NCBI RefSeq assembly: GCF_030316845.1
Contig: NZ_JASZYS010000008.1
Location: forward strand, 62,001-126,000
DNA length: 64,000 bases
DNA from: Variovorax davisae
GTDB taxonomy: Bacteria > Pseudomonadota > Gammaproteobacteria > Burkholderiales > Burkholderiaceae_C
Reading direction: 5' to 3'
Below, piece by piece: positions 50,114-58,467 of the stretch. A model generated the notes under the pieces. The model made no database searches. It worked only from the letters and a program-made list of their open reading frames with translations, and had not been told where the DNA came from. The translations under genes were made by a program, and so were the position numbers. The stretch's first letter is position 1. Each line of letters starts with the position of its first letter.

Positions 50114-51559
50114 TCAGCTGATCAGCCGGAGCAGCCGCCCCATCCGTTCGAAAGTCCGCCCATAGGGCGGCCGCAGCAGCGCCGTGCCCGACAGCCTCGA
50201 CTGGTGGAACACCGGCTTCTCCTTGCTGAAGGTGCGGAAGCCGTACACGCCGTGGTAGGCGCCCATGCCGCTCGCACCGACGCCGCCGAAAGGCAGCTCC
50301 TCCTGCCCGAAGTGCCACATGCAGTCGTTCAGCGTCACGCCGCCGGAGATCGTGCCCGACAGCAGCCGGTCCTGCTCGGCGCCGGCGGCACCGAACCAGT
50401 ACAGCGCCAGCGGCCGCTCGTGCGCGTTGACGTACGCGATCACCTCGTCGAGCGTGTCGTAGGCCAGCACCGGCAGCAGCGGCCCGAAGATCTCCTCCTG
50501 CATGATCTTCATGTCCTCGGTCGGGTCGAGCACCAGCGCCGGTGCCAGCACCCGGCCCGCTGCGCCGCCCGCCATGCCTTCGGCGTGCAGCGGCACGACC
50601 CGCGCGCCGCGCTGCTGCGCGTCCGCGAGCAGGCCCTGCAGGCGCATCAAGTGCCGCTCGCTGACGATGCCTGTGCAGTCCGGATTGCCCGCCAGCCGCG
50701 GGTACTGGCGCGCCACCGCGCGCCGCATCGCCTCGACGAAGGGCCCGACCGCGCTGCGCGGCACCGCCGCGTAGTCGGGCGCGATGCAGGTCTGGCCGGC
50801 GTTGAACAGCTTGCCCATCACCAGCCGCGCCGCGACCTGGTCCAGGTCGGCGCCGGCACCGACGATCGCGGGCGACTTGCCGCCCAGCTCCAGCGTCACC
50901 GGCGTCAGGTTGGCCGCTGCCGCCATCGCCACCTGCCTGCCCACCGCCGTCGAGCCCGTGAACAGCAGGTGGTCGAAGGGCAGGCCGGCGAAGGCGGTGC
51001 CGATCTCGGCGCCGCCGTTGACGACCGTCAGCTCCTCGGGCGCGAAGCATTCCGCCACCGCCGCCCGCATCAGTTCGGCCAGCCGCGGCGTCAGCTCCGA
51101 GGGCTTGATCATCACGCGGTTGCCGGCGCCGAGCGCCGCGATCGCCGGACCCATCGCCAGCTGGTATGGATAGTTCCAGGGGCTCACCACGCCGACCACG
51201 CCGAGCGGCTGCGGCACGATGCGGCTGAAGCCGGGCCGGAAGGCGAGGGCGGTCGGGGCGCGCCGCACCTTCATCCACGACTTGAGCTGCCGGCGCGCAT
51301 GCTTGACCGCGGACTGCACCATCATCACGTCGGCCAGGCGCGTCACGTGCACCGATCGATGGCCGAAATCGGCCGACACCGCGCGCTCGATCTCCGGCGC
51401 GATGCGGTCGGTCATCGCGAGCAGGCGATCGAGCCGGTCGATGCGCACCGCGTGCGACGGATTCATGTCGCTGCCGAAGGCGGCCCGCTGGCGGTCGAAG
51501 GCCTCGCGCATGCGCAGCAGCGCGGGGTCGAGGATCTGCTCGCGCACGATCGCGTTCAT
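50114..51559 (-). CDS. Aldehyde dehydrogenase, coniferyl-aldehyde dehydrogenase-like
   Basis: A 481-residue NAD(P)-dependent aldehyde dehydrogenase. VSPWNYPYQLAMGPAIAALGAGN is the cofactor entry motif, LELGGKSP holds the catalytic Glu, and NAGQTCIAPDY the catalytic Cys. FGGVGASGMGAYHG and GFRTFSKEKPVF at the C-terminus are typical of the class with coniferyl and long-chain aldehyde dehydrogenases. It oxidises an aldehyde to the acid. The gene overlaps the sterol-desaturase-like gene by 4 bases, suggesting it oxidises an aldehyde derived from that hydroxylase's product. Confidence 0.88.
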   Translation of the reverse strand: MNAIVREQILDPALLRMREAFDRQRAAFGSDMNPSHAVRIDRLDRLLAMTDRIAPEIERAVSADFGHRSVHVTRLADVMMVQSAVKHARRQLKSWMKVRRAPTALAFRPGFSRIVPQPLGVVGVVSPWNYPYQLAMGPAIAALGAGNRVMIKPSELTPRLAELMRAAVAECFAPEELTVVNGGAEIGTAFAGLPFDHLLFTGSTAVGRQVAMAAAANLTPVTLELGGKSPAIVGAGADLDQVAARLVMGKLFNAGQTCIAPDYAAVPRSAVGPFVEAMRRAVARQYPRLAGNPDCTGIVSERHLMRLQGLLADAQQRGARVVPLHAEGMAGGAAGRVLAPALVLDPTEDMKIMQEEIFGPLLPVLAYDTLDEVIAYVNAHERPLALYWFGAAGAEQDRLLSGTISGGVTLNDCMWHFGQEELPFGGVGASGMGAYHGVYGFRTFSKEKPVFHQSRLSGTALLRPPYGRTFERMGRLLRLIS

Positions 51560-52461
51560 GGCTTGCCCGCCAGCGCCTGCGGCGCGTGGGTGGAGGCATC
51601 GCCGTCGACCTCGGCCTCTGCATAGGCGCGGCCACCGCGCACCAGCGCCGAGTGCGCGCGCCGCGAATGGATGAGCGGATAGAACATCTCGACGAACCAG
51701 CGCTCCTTGCCGAACACCAGGTCGTCCTGCAGGCCGACCTTGGCCGGGTAGCGGCGCGTGATCTTGGCGGTGCCGAAGAGCAGGTCCCAGACGAACAGCA
51801 GGTTGCCGAAGTTGCCCTTGTAGTGGCCGATGCCGTCGTCGTTGGTGAGCGCGTGGTGGGCCCAGTGCGTGGCCGGCGTCGAGAGGGTGCGCTCCAGCAC
51901 CCAGGCCAGCGGATGCAGCCACCTGATGCGGTAGAGCGGGGCGTCCCACGGCACCGCGCTGTGGGCGCCGAGGATCACCGTGAGCTTGATGACGATGTAG
52001 ACCAGGTAGACGTTGCCGAAGCCCAGGTAGATCAGCACGCCCGAGGCCCACAGGCCCGGCATCATCAGGTAGTAGAAGAAGTTGTTGCGGTAGGTGACGC
52101 GGATGCTCATGTAGTGCGCCGTGTGGTGCGCGCGGTGCAGCGGCCAGAGCAGCGGCGAATGCGAGACCCGATGCCACCAGTACTGCGTCATGTCGTCGGC
52201 CACCAGCAGGATCGCGCCCATCGCCCACCAGGGCAGGTGGGCCCAGGCATCGCGCTGCGCCGGCATCAGCAGCGCGCACAGCTTGCCGGTGACCGCGAAG
52301 ATGAAGGGCTGCGAGAAGGCGAGCAGCGACAGGAACATGAACAGTTCCAGCTTGGTGTCGTCGGCGGTGGCGTGGAACTGCCGGTGCTTGCGGGAGCCGA
52401 CTTCCAGCAGCGCGAAAAAGAGAATGATCGCCACCAGGACGATGTTCTGGACCAGGTTCAC
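51556..52461 (-). CDS. Sterol desaturase/fatty acid hydroxylase family membrane protein
   Basis: A 301-residue integral membrane di-iron enzyme. The three His clusters are visible: HRVSHSP, HRAHHTAHY and HWAHHAL, embedded between hydrophobic segments such as IVLVAIILFFALLEV and FLSLLAFSQPFIFAVTG. Such enzymes hydroxylate or desaturate lipid chains with O2. It starts at GTG with an AAGGAGA ribosome binding site, and its stop overlaps the aldehyde dehydrogenase start (ATGA). The divergent LysR gene 115 bases away is the likely regulator. Confidence 0.88.
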   Translation of the reverse strand: MNLVQNIVLVAIILFFALLEVGSRKHRQFHATADDTKLELFMFLSLLAFSQPFIFAVTGKLCALLMPAQRDAWAHLPWWAMGAILLVADDMTQYWWHRVSHSPLLWPLHRAHHTAHYMSIRVTYRNNFFYYLMMPGLWASGVLIYLGFGNVYLVYIVIKLTVILGAHSAVPWDAPLYRIRWLHPLAWVLERTLSTPATHWAHHALTNDDGIGHYKGNFGNLLFVWDLLFGTAKITRRYPAKVGLQDDLVFGKERWFVEMFYPLIHSRRAHSALVRGGRAYAEAEVDGDASTHAPQALAGKP

Positions 52462-52497
52462 TGTCTTGTCTCCTTGCTTGGTGCCCGCAGTGTTCCG

Positions 52498-52512
52498 TCA
52501 ATCCCCTATTGA
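52498..52512. promoter_or_regulatory. Inverted repeat TCAAT-N5-ATTGA, candidate LysR box
   Basis: A perfect 5-bp inverted repeat with a 5-base centre in the 115-base region between the desaturase (-) and LysR (+) genes. Divergently transcribed LysR regulators usually bind such dyads near their own promoter. It lies 37 bases upstream of the desaturase start and 65 bases upstream of the LysR start. Confidence 0.45.
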
Positions 52513-52576
52513 GTCCAATGCATAGTGAAGCTAATCTCGATGCAGTGGCTGCAATTGGCCGCCCAGGAGTGGCGTC

Positions 52577-53521
52577 ATGGACTTGAAGCGCTGGACCCAC
52601 ATCGTCGCCGTCGCCGACCGGCGCAGCTTCATCCGTGCTGCCGAGCAGGTGCACCTGAGCCAGCCGGCGCTGACCCGCAGCATCCAGGCGGCCGAGGCCG
52701 AGCTCGGCCTGCTGCTGTTCGACCGCGGCACCCAGGAGGTGGTGCCGACGCCGGCCGGCGAATTCATCGTCGCGCGGGCGCGCCAGCTGGTGTTCGACAA
52801 CCGCTGCCTGGAGCGCGACATCGCGCTGTACCGCAGCCTGGAGCTCGGCGATACCGCCTTCGGCGTCGGGCCTTTTCCGGCCGCGACCTTCCTGGCGCCG
52901 CTGCTGGCCTCGATGCGGCGCGAGTACCCGGCCATCAACCTGCGGGTCGAGATCAGCAACTGGCAGCTGCTGCTGGCGCGGCTGCGCGAGGAAGACATCG
53001 AGTTCTTCGTCGCCGACACCCGCGACCTGCCGACGGACAGCAGCCTGGACCTGCGGCCCCTGCGGCGGGAGCCCGGCGGCTTCTATGTGCGCGCCGGACA
53101 CCCGCTGGCGCGCCGCAAGGGCGTCGCGTTGCAGCAGCTGTGGACCCATGGGGTGCTGACGGTCCGGCTGCCGGAGGGCGTGCGGGCCGTGATCGCGCAG
53201 CTGCTCGGCCTGCCCTCGGTGGCCGAGCTGTCGCTGGCGCTCGAATGCGACCACGTCGACCTGCTGAAGGACATCGCGCTCGGCTGCGACTCGGTGCTGG
53301 CGGCCCCGCATGCCGCGGTCGCGCACGAGGTCGAGGCCGGCCGGCTGCGCGCGCTCGACATCGGGGGTCTGCCGCCGATGGCGTCCGAGATGGGCGTGGT
53401 GACCCTGAACGGCCGCACGCCTTCGCCGATGGCCAAGCTGATCATGGGTCGGCTGCCGGGCGGTGAGCCAGCCTCGGCTGCCCCTTACTCCAGCGCCGAC
53501 GCCGGCCCGAAGAACTCATAG
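52577..53521 (+). CDS. LysR-family transcriptional regulator
   Basis: A 314-residue LysR protein with an N-terminal HTH (LKRWTHIVAVADRRSFIRAAEQVHLSQPALTRSIQAAEAELGLLLFDRG) and a co-inducer domain. A CAGGAG ribosome binding site lies before the ATG. It is divergent from the desaturase/aldehyde dehydrogenase operon, which it probably controls. Its 3' end overlaps the 3' end of the flavohaemoglobin gene by 37 bases on the opposite strand. Confidence 0.9.
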   Translation: MDLKRWTHIVAVADRRSFIRAAEQVHLSQPALTRSIQAAEAELGLLLFDRGTQEVVPTPAGEFIVARARQLVFDNRCLERDIALYRSLELGDTAFGVGPFPAATFLAPLLASMRREYPAINLRVEISNWQLLLARLREEDIEFFVADTRDLPTDSSLDLRPLRREPGGFYVRAGHPLARRKGVALQQLWTHGVLTVRLPEGVRAVIAQLLGLPSVAELSLALECDHVDLLKDIALGCDSVLAAPHAAVAHEVEAGRLRALDIGGLPPMASEMGVVTLNGRTPSPMAKLIMGRLPGGEPASAAPYSSADAGPKNS

Positions 53522-54675
53522 CGCGCCTGCCGGTCCGGCACCCCGAGCGTGCGCAGGGCGCTCTTCACCTGCTGCATGAAGGGCTTCGGCCCGAGAAAGT
53601 AGGCATCGATGTCGCGGGTCGCCGGCAGCCATTGGGCGAGCTTCTGCACGTCGAGCCGGCCGACCGCGTCCGGCGCATCGGCCTGCGCTGCGTCCTTGGC
53701 CACCTCTTCGTAGCAGTAGAAGCGTTCAAGCTGCGGATGCTTGTGCGCCAGCGCATCGATGGCATGGCGGAAGGCATGCGCGCCGCGGGTGCGCGCGCAG
53801 TGGATGAAGTGCACCGCGCGCGAGGTCTTCAGCGCGGCTTCGAGCATGGCCAGCGTCGGTGTGATGCCGACGCCGCCGCTGATCAGCACCAGCGGCCGCT
53901 CGCCTGCCTCCAGCGTGAAGGCGCCCGCGGGCGGGAACAGCTCGACCGTGCCGCCTTCCCCGACCGCGTCGTGCAGGTGGTTGGACGCCACGCCGCCGGT
54001 TTCACGCTTGACGCTGATGCGGTAGGTCTGGCCGTTCGGCGCTGCCGACAGCGAGTAGTTGCGGCGGATCTCCTGGCCGTCCACCACCAGCCGCAGGCCG
54101 ATGTACTGGCCCGGCTTGAAGTCGAGGATGGCGCCGCCGTCGGTCGGCGCAAGGTAGAAGGAGTTGATCTCCTCGCTCTCGACTTCCTTCCTCACGACCG
54201 TGAACGACCGGGCACCGCGCCAGCCGCCGGGCGCATCGGCCCGCTCGTCGTAGGCCTGCTTCTCGGCGCCGATCAGGATGTCGGCCAGCTGGCCGTAGGC
54301 GGCGGCCCAGGCGGCGATCACCTCGTCGGTGGCGATCTCGGCGCCGAGCACCTCGCGGATCGCGCGCAGCAGGCAGGCGCCGACGATCGGATAGTGCTCG
54401 GGCAGCACCTGCAGCGCGACGTGCTTGTTGACGATCTGGCCGGCCAGCTCACCGAGCGCTTCCAGCCGGTCGATGTTCTTGGCGTACATCAGCACGCCGT
54501 TGGCCAGCGCGCGCGGCTGGTCGCCGCTGGCCTGGTGGGCCTGGTTGAACAGCGGCCGCACCTCGGGATGCTCGGCGAGCATGATCCGGTAGAAATGGGT
54601 CGTCAGCGCCTCGCCGCCGGTTTCGAGCAGCGGGACGGTGGCGGTGACGATGGACTTTTGTTGGGTGGTCAGCAA
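53485..54675 (-). CDS. hmp: Flavohaemoglobin (nitric oxide dioxygenase)
   Basis: A 396-residue protein, the length usual for bacterial Hmp. An N-terminal globin domain (TVPLLETGGEALTTHFYRIML with TyrB10; proximal His in NKHVALQVLPEHYPIVG) is followed by an FAD domain (RRNYSLSAAPNG) and an NAD domain (LISGGVGITPTLAML, FLGPKPFMQQV, YEFFGP). It converts NO plus O2 to nitrate using NAD(P)H. The start is TTG at 54675, followed by CTG: AGGAG lies 7 bases upstream and no ATG/GTG is in frame nearby. It is divergent from norR and preceded by a sigma-54 promoter and NorR boxes. Confidence 0.92.
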   Translation of the reverse strand: MLTTQQKSIVTATVPLLETGGEALTTHFYRIMLAEHPEVRPLFNQAHQASGDQPRALANGVLMYAKNIDRLEALGELAGQIVNKHVALQVLPEHYPIVGACLLRAIREVLGAEIATDEVIAAWAAAYGQLADILIGAEKQAYDERADAPGGWRGARSFTVVRKEVESEEINSFYLAPTDGGAILDFKPGQYIGLRLVVDGQEIRRNYSLSAAPNGQTYRISVKRETGGVASNHLHDAVGEGGTVELFPPAGAFTLEAGERPLVLISGGVGITPTLAMLEAALKTSRAVHFIHCARTRGAHAFRHAIDALAHKHPQLERFYCYEEVAKDAAQADAPDAVGRLDVQKLAQWLPATRDIDAYFLGPKPFMQQVKSALRTLGVPDRQARYEFFGPASALE

Positions 54676-54713
54676 GGGAGGGCTCCTGGGTTCACTAGGG
54701 ATGCGTTGTGCAG

Positions 54714-54729
54714 TGCAATAGCCGTTCCA
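54714..54729 (-). promoter_or_regulatory. Sigma-54 promoter for hmp
   Basis: Read on the - strand: TGGAACGGCTATTGCA, matching the sigma-54 consensus TGGCACG-N4-TTGCW at all but one fixed position, with the GG (-24) and GC (-12) dinucleotides at the required spacing. Transcription would start near 54703, about 28 bases before the hmp TTG. Its activator is expected to be the NorR protein encoded divergently. Confidence 0.8.
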
Positions 54730-54770
54730 GGGGCGGCGGCCAGCCAAATCAAGGACTTGGCGTTGCGAGT

Positions 54771-54781
54771 GTCTTTCTGAC
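54771..54781. promoter_or_regulatory. NorR box 1 (GT-N7-AC)
   Basis: GTCTTTCTGAC fits the NorR enhancer consensus GT-N7-AC and has GTC/GAC symmetry. It lies 42 bases upstream of the sigma-54 promoter of hmp, within the usual enhancer range, and is the first of three such boxes. Confidence 0.7.
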
Positions 54782-54795
54782 ATCACTAAAATCGT

Positions 54796-54806
54796 GTCGA
54801 AATGAC
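54796..54806. promoter_or_regulatory. NorR box 2 (GT-N7-AC)
   Basis: GTCGAAATGAC, the second GTC-N5-GAC element, 25 bases from box 1. It overlaps the ATG at 54802 that gives the longest norR reading frame, which suggests that the true norR start may be further downstream. Confidence 0.7.
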
Positions 54807-56409
54807 TCAAATTCGTGTCCATTTGACCGCCGACAAACTGCTGGAGGCGATTGCACCGCTGCTTTCGGACATGGGCGCCGGCCTGCCCGGCGACGAGCTC
54901 TATCGGCGCCTGCTGCAGTCGCTGCGGGTGCTGCTGCCCTGCGATGCGGCGGCGCTGCTGCGGCTGGAAGACGGCAGCCTGCTGCCGCTCGCGGTCGACG
55001 GCTTGAGCCGCGACACCCTGGGCCGCCGCTTCCGGATCGCCGAGCACCCGCGCTTCGCGGCGCTGCTGGGCTCCGGCGGGCCCTTGCGCTTTCCGTCCGA
55101 CAGCCCGCTGCCCGACCCCTACGACGGCCTGGTGGAGGGGGTGCACGGCGAGCTCGACGTGCACGACTGCGTCGGCTGTCCGATCCGGCTCAACCAGCGC
55201 GTCTGGGGCCTGCTCACGCTCGACGCGCTGCAGCCCGACCGCTTCTCGCGCGCCGACCTGGCGGCGCTGCAGCTGTTCGCCGACCTGGCCGCGGCCACCG
55301 TCACCGTGGCCGGCCGCATCGAGCAGCTCGAGAACCGGGTCGCGCTGGAGAGCCGGCGGGCCGAGAGCTTCAGGCTCGCCGCGGCGCCGCGGGCCCGCAC
55401 GCTGATCGGGCGCAGCCCGGCCATGCGCCGGCTGCTGGCCGACATCGAGCTGGTGGCCGCCAGCGAGCTGTCGGTGCTGATCCAGGGCGAGACCGGGGTC
55501 GGCAAGGAACTGGTGGCCGAAGCGATCCACGCCGGCTCGCCCCGCGCGGCGCGGCCGATGATCAGCCTCAATTGCGCGGCCTTGCCCGAGACGCTGGTCG
55601 AGAGCGAGCTCTTCGGCCACGTCAAGGGCGCCTTCACCGGGGCCGCCGGCGACCGGCCGGGCAAGTTCGAGCTGGCCGACGGCGGCACGCTGTTCCTCGA
55701 CGAGGTCGGCGAACTCCCGCTGCCGGTGCAGGCCAAGCTGCTGCGCGTGCTGCAGAGCGGCCAGCTGCAGCGCCTGGGCTCCGACCGCGAGCACCGCGTG
55801 GACGTGCGCCTGATCGCGGCCAGCAACCGCGACCTGGCCGAGGAGGTGCGGGCCGGCCGCCTGCGGGCCGATTTCTACCACCGGCTGAGCGCCTACCCGC
55901 TGCGCGTGCCGCCCCTGCGCGATCGCGGCCGCGACGTGCTGCTGCTCAGCGGCTTCTTCCTCGAAGAGAACCGCTCGCGGCTCGGCATCGGCGCCGCCCG
56001 GCTGGACGCAGGCGCGCAGGCCGCGCTGCTGGCCTATGGCTGGCCGGGCAATGTGCGCGAGCTGGAGCACCTGCTCGGGCGCAGCGTGCTGAAGGCGCGG
56101 GCGCGGCATCATCCGCAGCGGCCGCGGATCCTGAGCCTCACGGCGGAAGACCTGGAGCTGGCAGGGCGCCGGGCCGAGGCGGCCCCGGCGCCGGAAGCGG
56201 TAGACAGCGCGGACATCGCCAGTGAGGCGCCGCGCCAGGGCGAGTCGCTGCAGCAAGCCGTCGATGCGCTCAAGAGGCAGCGCCTGCTGGCGGCGCTCGC
56301 CGCCCACGGCTTCAACCGGGCGGCGGCGGCGCAGGCGCTCGGCCTCGACCGCGCCAACCTGATCCGGCTGGCGAAGCGGCTGGGGGTCGCGCTCGAACCC
56401 GTGAAGTGA
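54802..56409 (+). CDS. norR: NO-responsive sigma-54-dependent regulator NorR (FhpR-type)
   Basis: A 535-residue activator: an N-terminal GAF domain ([36 protein letters not shown], with HDCVGCP at 121-127 matching the NO-sensing iron site region), an AAA+ domain with Walker A GETGVGKE (229-236), the sigma-54 contact loop GAFTGA (276-281), FLDEVGELP and the arginine-finger region, and a C-terminal Fis-type HTH ([25 protein letters not shown]). On NO binding it activates sigma-54 promoters. Two NorR boxes overlap the first codons, so a downstream TTG at 54823 ([14 protein letters not shown]) is a credible alternative start and better matches the family N-terminus as I recall it. Confidence 0.92.
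   Translation: MTQIRVHLTADKLLEAIAPLLSDMGAGLPGDELYRRLLQSLRVLLPCDAAALLRLEDGSLLPLAVDGLSRDTLGRRFRIAEHPRFAALLGSGGPLRFPSDSPLPDPYDGLVEGVHGELDVHDCVGCPIRLNQRVWGLLTLDALQPDRFSRADLAALQLFADLAAATVTVAGRIEQLENRVALESRRAESFRLAAAPRARTLIGRSPAMRRLLADIELVAASELSVLIQGETGVGKELVAEAIHAGSPRAARPMISLNCAALPETLVESELFGHVKGAFTGAAGDRPGKFELADGGTLFLDEVGELPLPVQAKLLRVLQSGQLQRLGSDREHRVDVRLIAASNRDLAEEVRAGRLRADFYHRLSAYPLRVPPLRDRGRDVLLLSGFFLEENRSRLGIGAARLDAGAQAALLAYGWPGNVRELEHLLGRSVLKARARHHPQRPRILSLTAEDLELAGRRAEAAPAPEAVDSADIASEAPRQGESLQQAVDALKRQRLLAALAAHGFNRAAAAQALGLDRANLIRLAKRLGVALEPVK
54817..54827. promoter_or_regulatory. NorR box 3 (GT-N7-AC)
   Basis: GTCCATTTGAC, the third GTC-N5-GAC element, 21 bases from box 2. Three boxes in a row match the architecture of known NorR-controlled promoters, where hexameric activators bind to several enhancer sites. 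Confidence 0.65.
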
Positions 56410-56416
56410 CGAGGCC

Positions 56417-57496
56417 TCAGGGCAGCACGCGCAGGCCGGCCTTGCCGGCTTCGGTGCGGCCGATCACGGCCGCGGCGCCGAAGCCTTCGTCGCGGAAGAT
56501 CGCCAGCACCGCGTCGACCGCCCCGGGCGCACAGCTGACCAGCAGCCCGCCGGATGTCTGCGGGTCGCTGAGCAGCGCCTGCGCGGTGGCCGGCAGGCCC
56601 GCGGCCAGCGCGACGTCGTCGCCATAGCCGCCCCAGTTGCGGCCCGAGGCACCCGTCACGAAGCCTTCGGCGGCCAGCGCCTCCACGCCCTCGAGCCGCG
56701 GCACCTTCGACCATTCGATCACGGCTGTCAGCCCGGCGCCGCGCGCCAGTTCGAGCGTGTGGCCGGCCAGCCCGAAGCCCGTGACGTCGGTCAGCGCATG
56801 CACGCCGGGCAGCGCCGCCAGCGCGATGCCGGGCGTGTTGAGCCGGGTCGTGCTGTCGATCAGCTGCCGGTAGCCGGCCTCCGACAGCTGCTCCTTCTTG
56901 AGCGCCGCCGACAGCACGCCCACGCCCAGCGGCTTGCCGAGCACCAGCAGGTCGCCGGCCTGGGCGTCGGCGTTGCGCTTGACCTGGGCCGGGTCGACCA
57001 GGCCCATCACCACCAGGCCGTAGATCGGCTCGACCGAGTCGATGGTGTGGCCGCCGGCGATCGGGATGCCGGCCGCGCGGCAGACGTCCTGGCCGCCGCG
57101 CACGATCTCGCCGATGGCCTCGAGCGGCAGCTGGTTGACCGGCATCGCGACCAGCGCCAGCGCCATGATCGGCTTGCCGCCCATCGCGTAGACGTCGCTG
57201 ATAGCGTTGGTGGCCGCGATGCGCCCGAACTCGTACGGATCGTCGACGATCGGCATGAAGAAATCGGTGGTCGCGATCAGGGCCTGGCGGTCGTTGAGCC
57301 GGTAGACCGCGGCGTCGTCGGCGGTCTCGATGCCGACCATCAGCTCGGGCGGCATCAGGCCGCCGGCGCCGCTCTTGAGGATCTGCGAGAGCACGCCGGG
57401 GGCGATCTTGCAGCCGCAGCCGCCGCCATGCGAGAAGCTCGTGAGCCGCAGCGGGGCCAGCGGGTTGACGGGGCGGGGGGAGGGCGTGTCGTTCAT
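56417..57496 (-). CDS. selD: Selenide, water dikinase (selenophosphate synthetase)
   Basis: A 359-residue protein making selenophosphate from selenide and ATP. The nucleophile loop SHGGGCGCKIAP contains C27 and K30, matching the Cys17/Lys20 pair of the E. coli enzyme. AIATTDFFMPIVDDPYEFGRIAATNAISDVYAMGG and GVLSAALKKEQL are further family motifs. This is the Cys form, not a selenoprotein. The ATG at 57496 is chosen; one at 57505 is also possible. It is divergent from a PhnDCEE-like transporter ending in mnmH, the user of selenophosphate. Its 3' end faces norR 7 bases away. Confidence 0.93.
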   Translation of the reverse strand: MNDTPSPRPVNPLAPLRLTSFSHGGGCGCKIAPGVLSQILKSGAGGLMPPELMVGIETADDAAVYRLNDRQALIATTDFFMPIVDDPYEFGRIAATNAISDVYAMGGKPIMALALVAMPVNQLPLEAIGEIVRGGQDVCRAAGIPIAGGHTIDSVEPIYGLVVMGLVDPAQVKRNADAQAGDLLVLGKPLGVGVLSAALKKEQLSEAGYRQLIDSTTRLNTPGIALAALPGVHALTDVTGFGLAGHTLELARGAGLTAVIEWSKVPRLEGVEALAAEGFVTGASGRNWGGYGDDVALAAGLPATAQALLSDPQTSGGLLVSCAPGAVDAVLAIFRDEGFGAAAVIGRTEAGKAGLRVLP

Positions 57497-57502
57497 GGGG
57501 CC

Positions 57503-57508
57503 CATTAT
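57503..57508 (-). promoter_or_regulatory. Possible -10 element of selD
   Basis: The complement of ATTATC reads GATAAT, a good -10 hexamer, placed so that transcription would begin at or next to the selD ATG (57496). No convincing -35 accompanies it. If used, the selD message would be leaderless, in line with the absence of a good ribosome binding site. Confidence 0.3.
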
Positions 57509-57534
57509 CCGAGCGGCTTGCAGTTGCGGCTTTC

Positions 57535-57540
57535 TACAAT
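57535..57540 (+). promoter_or_regulatory. Possible -10 element of the selenium transporter operon
   Basis: TACAAT is a near-consensus -10 hexamer 38 bases before the ATG of the binding-protein gene. I found no matching -35 at 16-18 bases. The divergent selD and transporter promoters must both lie within this 82-base gap. Confidence 0.35.
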
Positions 57541-57578
57541 CGAGAGCTGTCCGCCTATCGGCCTCCGGCTGCCCCATC

Positions 57579-58436
57579 ATGAAAAACATCTCCCGCCGCG
57601 CCTTCGCGCTGGTCCTTTCCGTCTTCGCCGTCGGTGCCTTCGCGCAGGGCAAGGTGCTGCGCGTGTCCGCCATTCCCGACGAGGCGCCGACCGAACTGCA
57701 GCGCAAGTTCAAGCCGCTCGGCGACTACCTGCAGAAGGAGACCGGCATGGAGGTGCAGTTCACCCCGGTCACCGACTATGCGGCGGTGGTCGAGGGGCTG
57801 GCCACCAACAAGCTCGACCTGGCCTGGCTCGGCGGCTTCACCTTCGTGCAGGCGCGCATCCGCACCAACGGCGGCGCGCTGCCGATCGTGCAGCGGGCCG
57901 AGGACAAGGTCTTCACCAGCAAGTTCATCGTGCCGGTCGACAGCCCGGCCAAGACCCTGGCCGACCTGAAGGGCAAGACCTTCGCCTTCGGCGCGCCTTC
58001 GTCCACCTCGGGCAGCCTGATGCCGCGCTACTTCCTGCTGCAGGCCGGCATCGACCCCGAAAAGGACTTCAAGACCGTGGCCTTCTCGGGCGCCCACGAT
58101 GCCACCGTGGCCTTCGTGGCCGCCAACCGGGCCGAGGCCGGCGTGCTCAACGCCTCGGTCTGGGACAAGCTGGTCGAGGCCAAGAACCCCAACGCCGCCA
58201 AGGTGCGCGTGCTGGCGACCACGCCGACCTACTACGACTACAACTGGACCGTGCGTCCGGGCCTCGATCCGGCGCTCACGAAGAAGCTGACCGACGCCTT
58301 CCTGAAGCTAGATCCCGCGAACCCCGCCCACAAGGAGATCATGGACCTGCAGCGGGCCAGCAGGTTCATCCCGACCCAGTCGTCCAACTACGACGGCATA
58401 GAGGCGGCGGCCAAGTCCGCGGGCCTGGTGAAGTGA
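57579..58436 (+). CDS. PhnD-like ABC transporter binding protein, putative selenium oxyanion importer
   Basis: A 285-residue periplasmic protein with a short signal ([18 protein letters not shown]). The mature part is PhnD-like: [59 protein letters not shown] and [19 protein letters not shown]. PhnD relatives bind phosphonates, but in genomes where this version sits beside selD and mnmH it is usually annotated as a putative selenate/selenium transporter. Substrate assignment rests on that context. Confidence 0.87.
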   Translation: MKNISRRAFALVLSVFAVGAFAQGKVLRVSAIPDEAPTELQRKFKPLGDYLQKETGMEVQFTPVTDYAAVVEGLATNKLDLAWLGGFTFVQARIRTNGGALPIVQRAEDKVFTSKFIVPVDSPAKTLADLKGKTFAFGAPSSTSGSLMPRYFLLQAGIDPEKDFKTVAFSGAHDATVAFVAANRAEAGVLNASVWDKLVEAKNPNAAKVRVLATTPTYYDYNWTVRPGLDPALTKKLTDAFLKLDPANPAHKEIMDLQRASRFIPTQSSNYDGIEAAAKSAGLVK

Positions 58437-58467
58437 TGCGGCGCCCGCCGCCTGCCGGGCCGCGCGC

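Noticed and set aside
50114..53326. Very long - strand frame joining aldehyde dehydrogenase to DNA beyond the desaturase
   Set aside because: Only the part from 51559 downward is the real aldehyde dehydrogenase; upstream it reads the desaturase and LysR genes out of frame.
53485..56307. 940-codon - strand frame apparently fusing hmp to upstream sequence across norR
   Set aside because: Hmp length and the ribosome binding site fix the start at 54675; the rest is antisense to norR.
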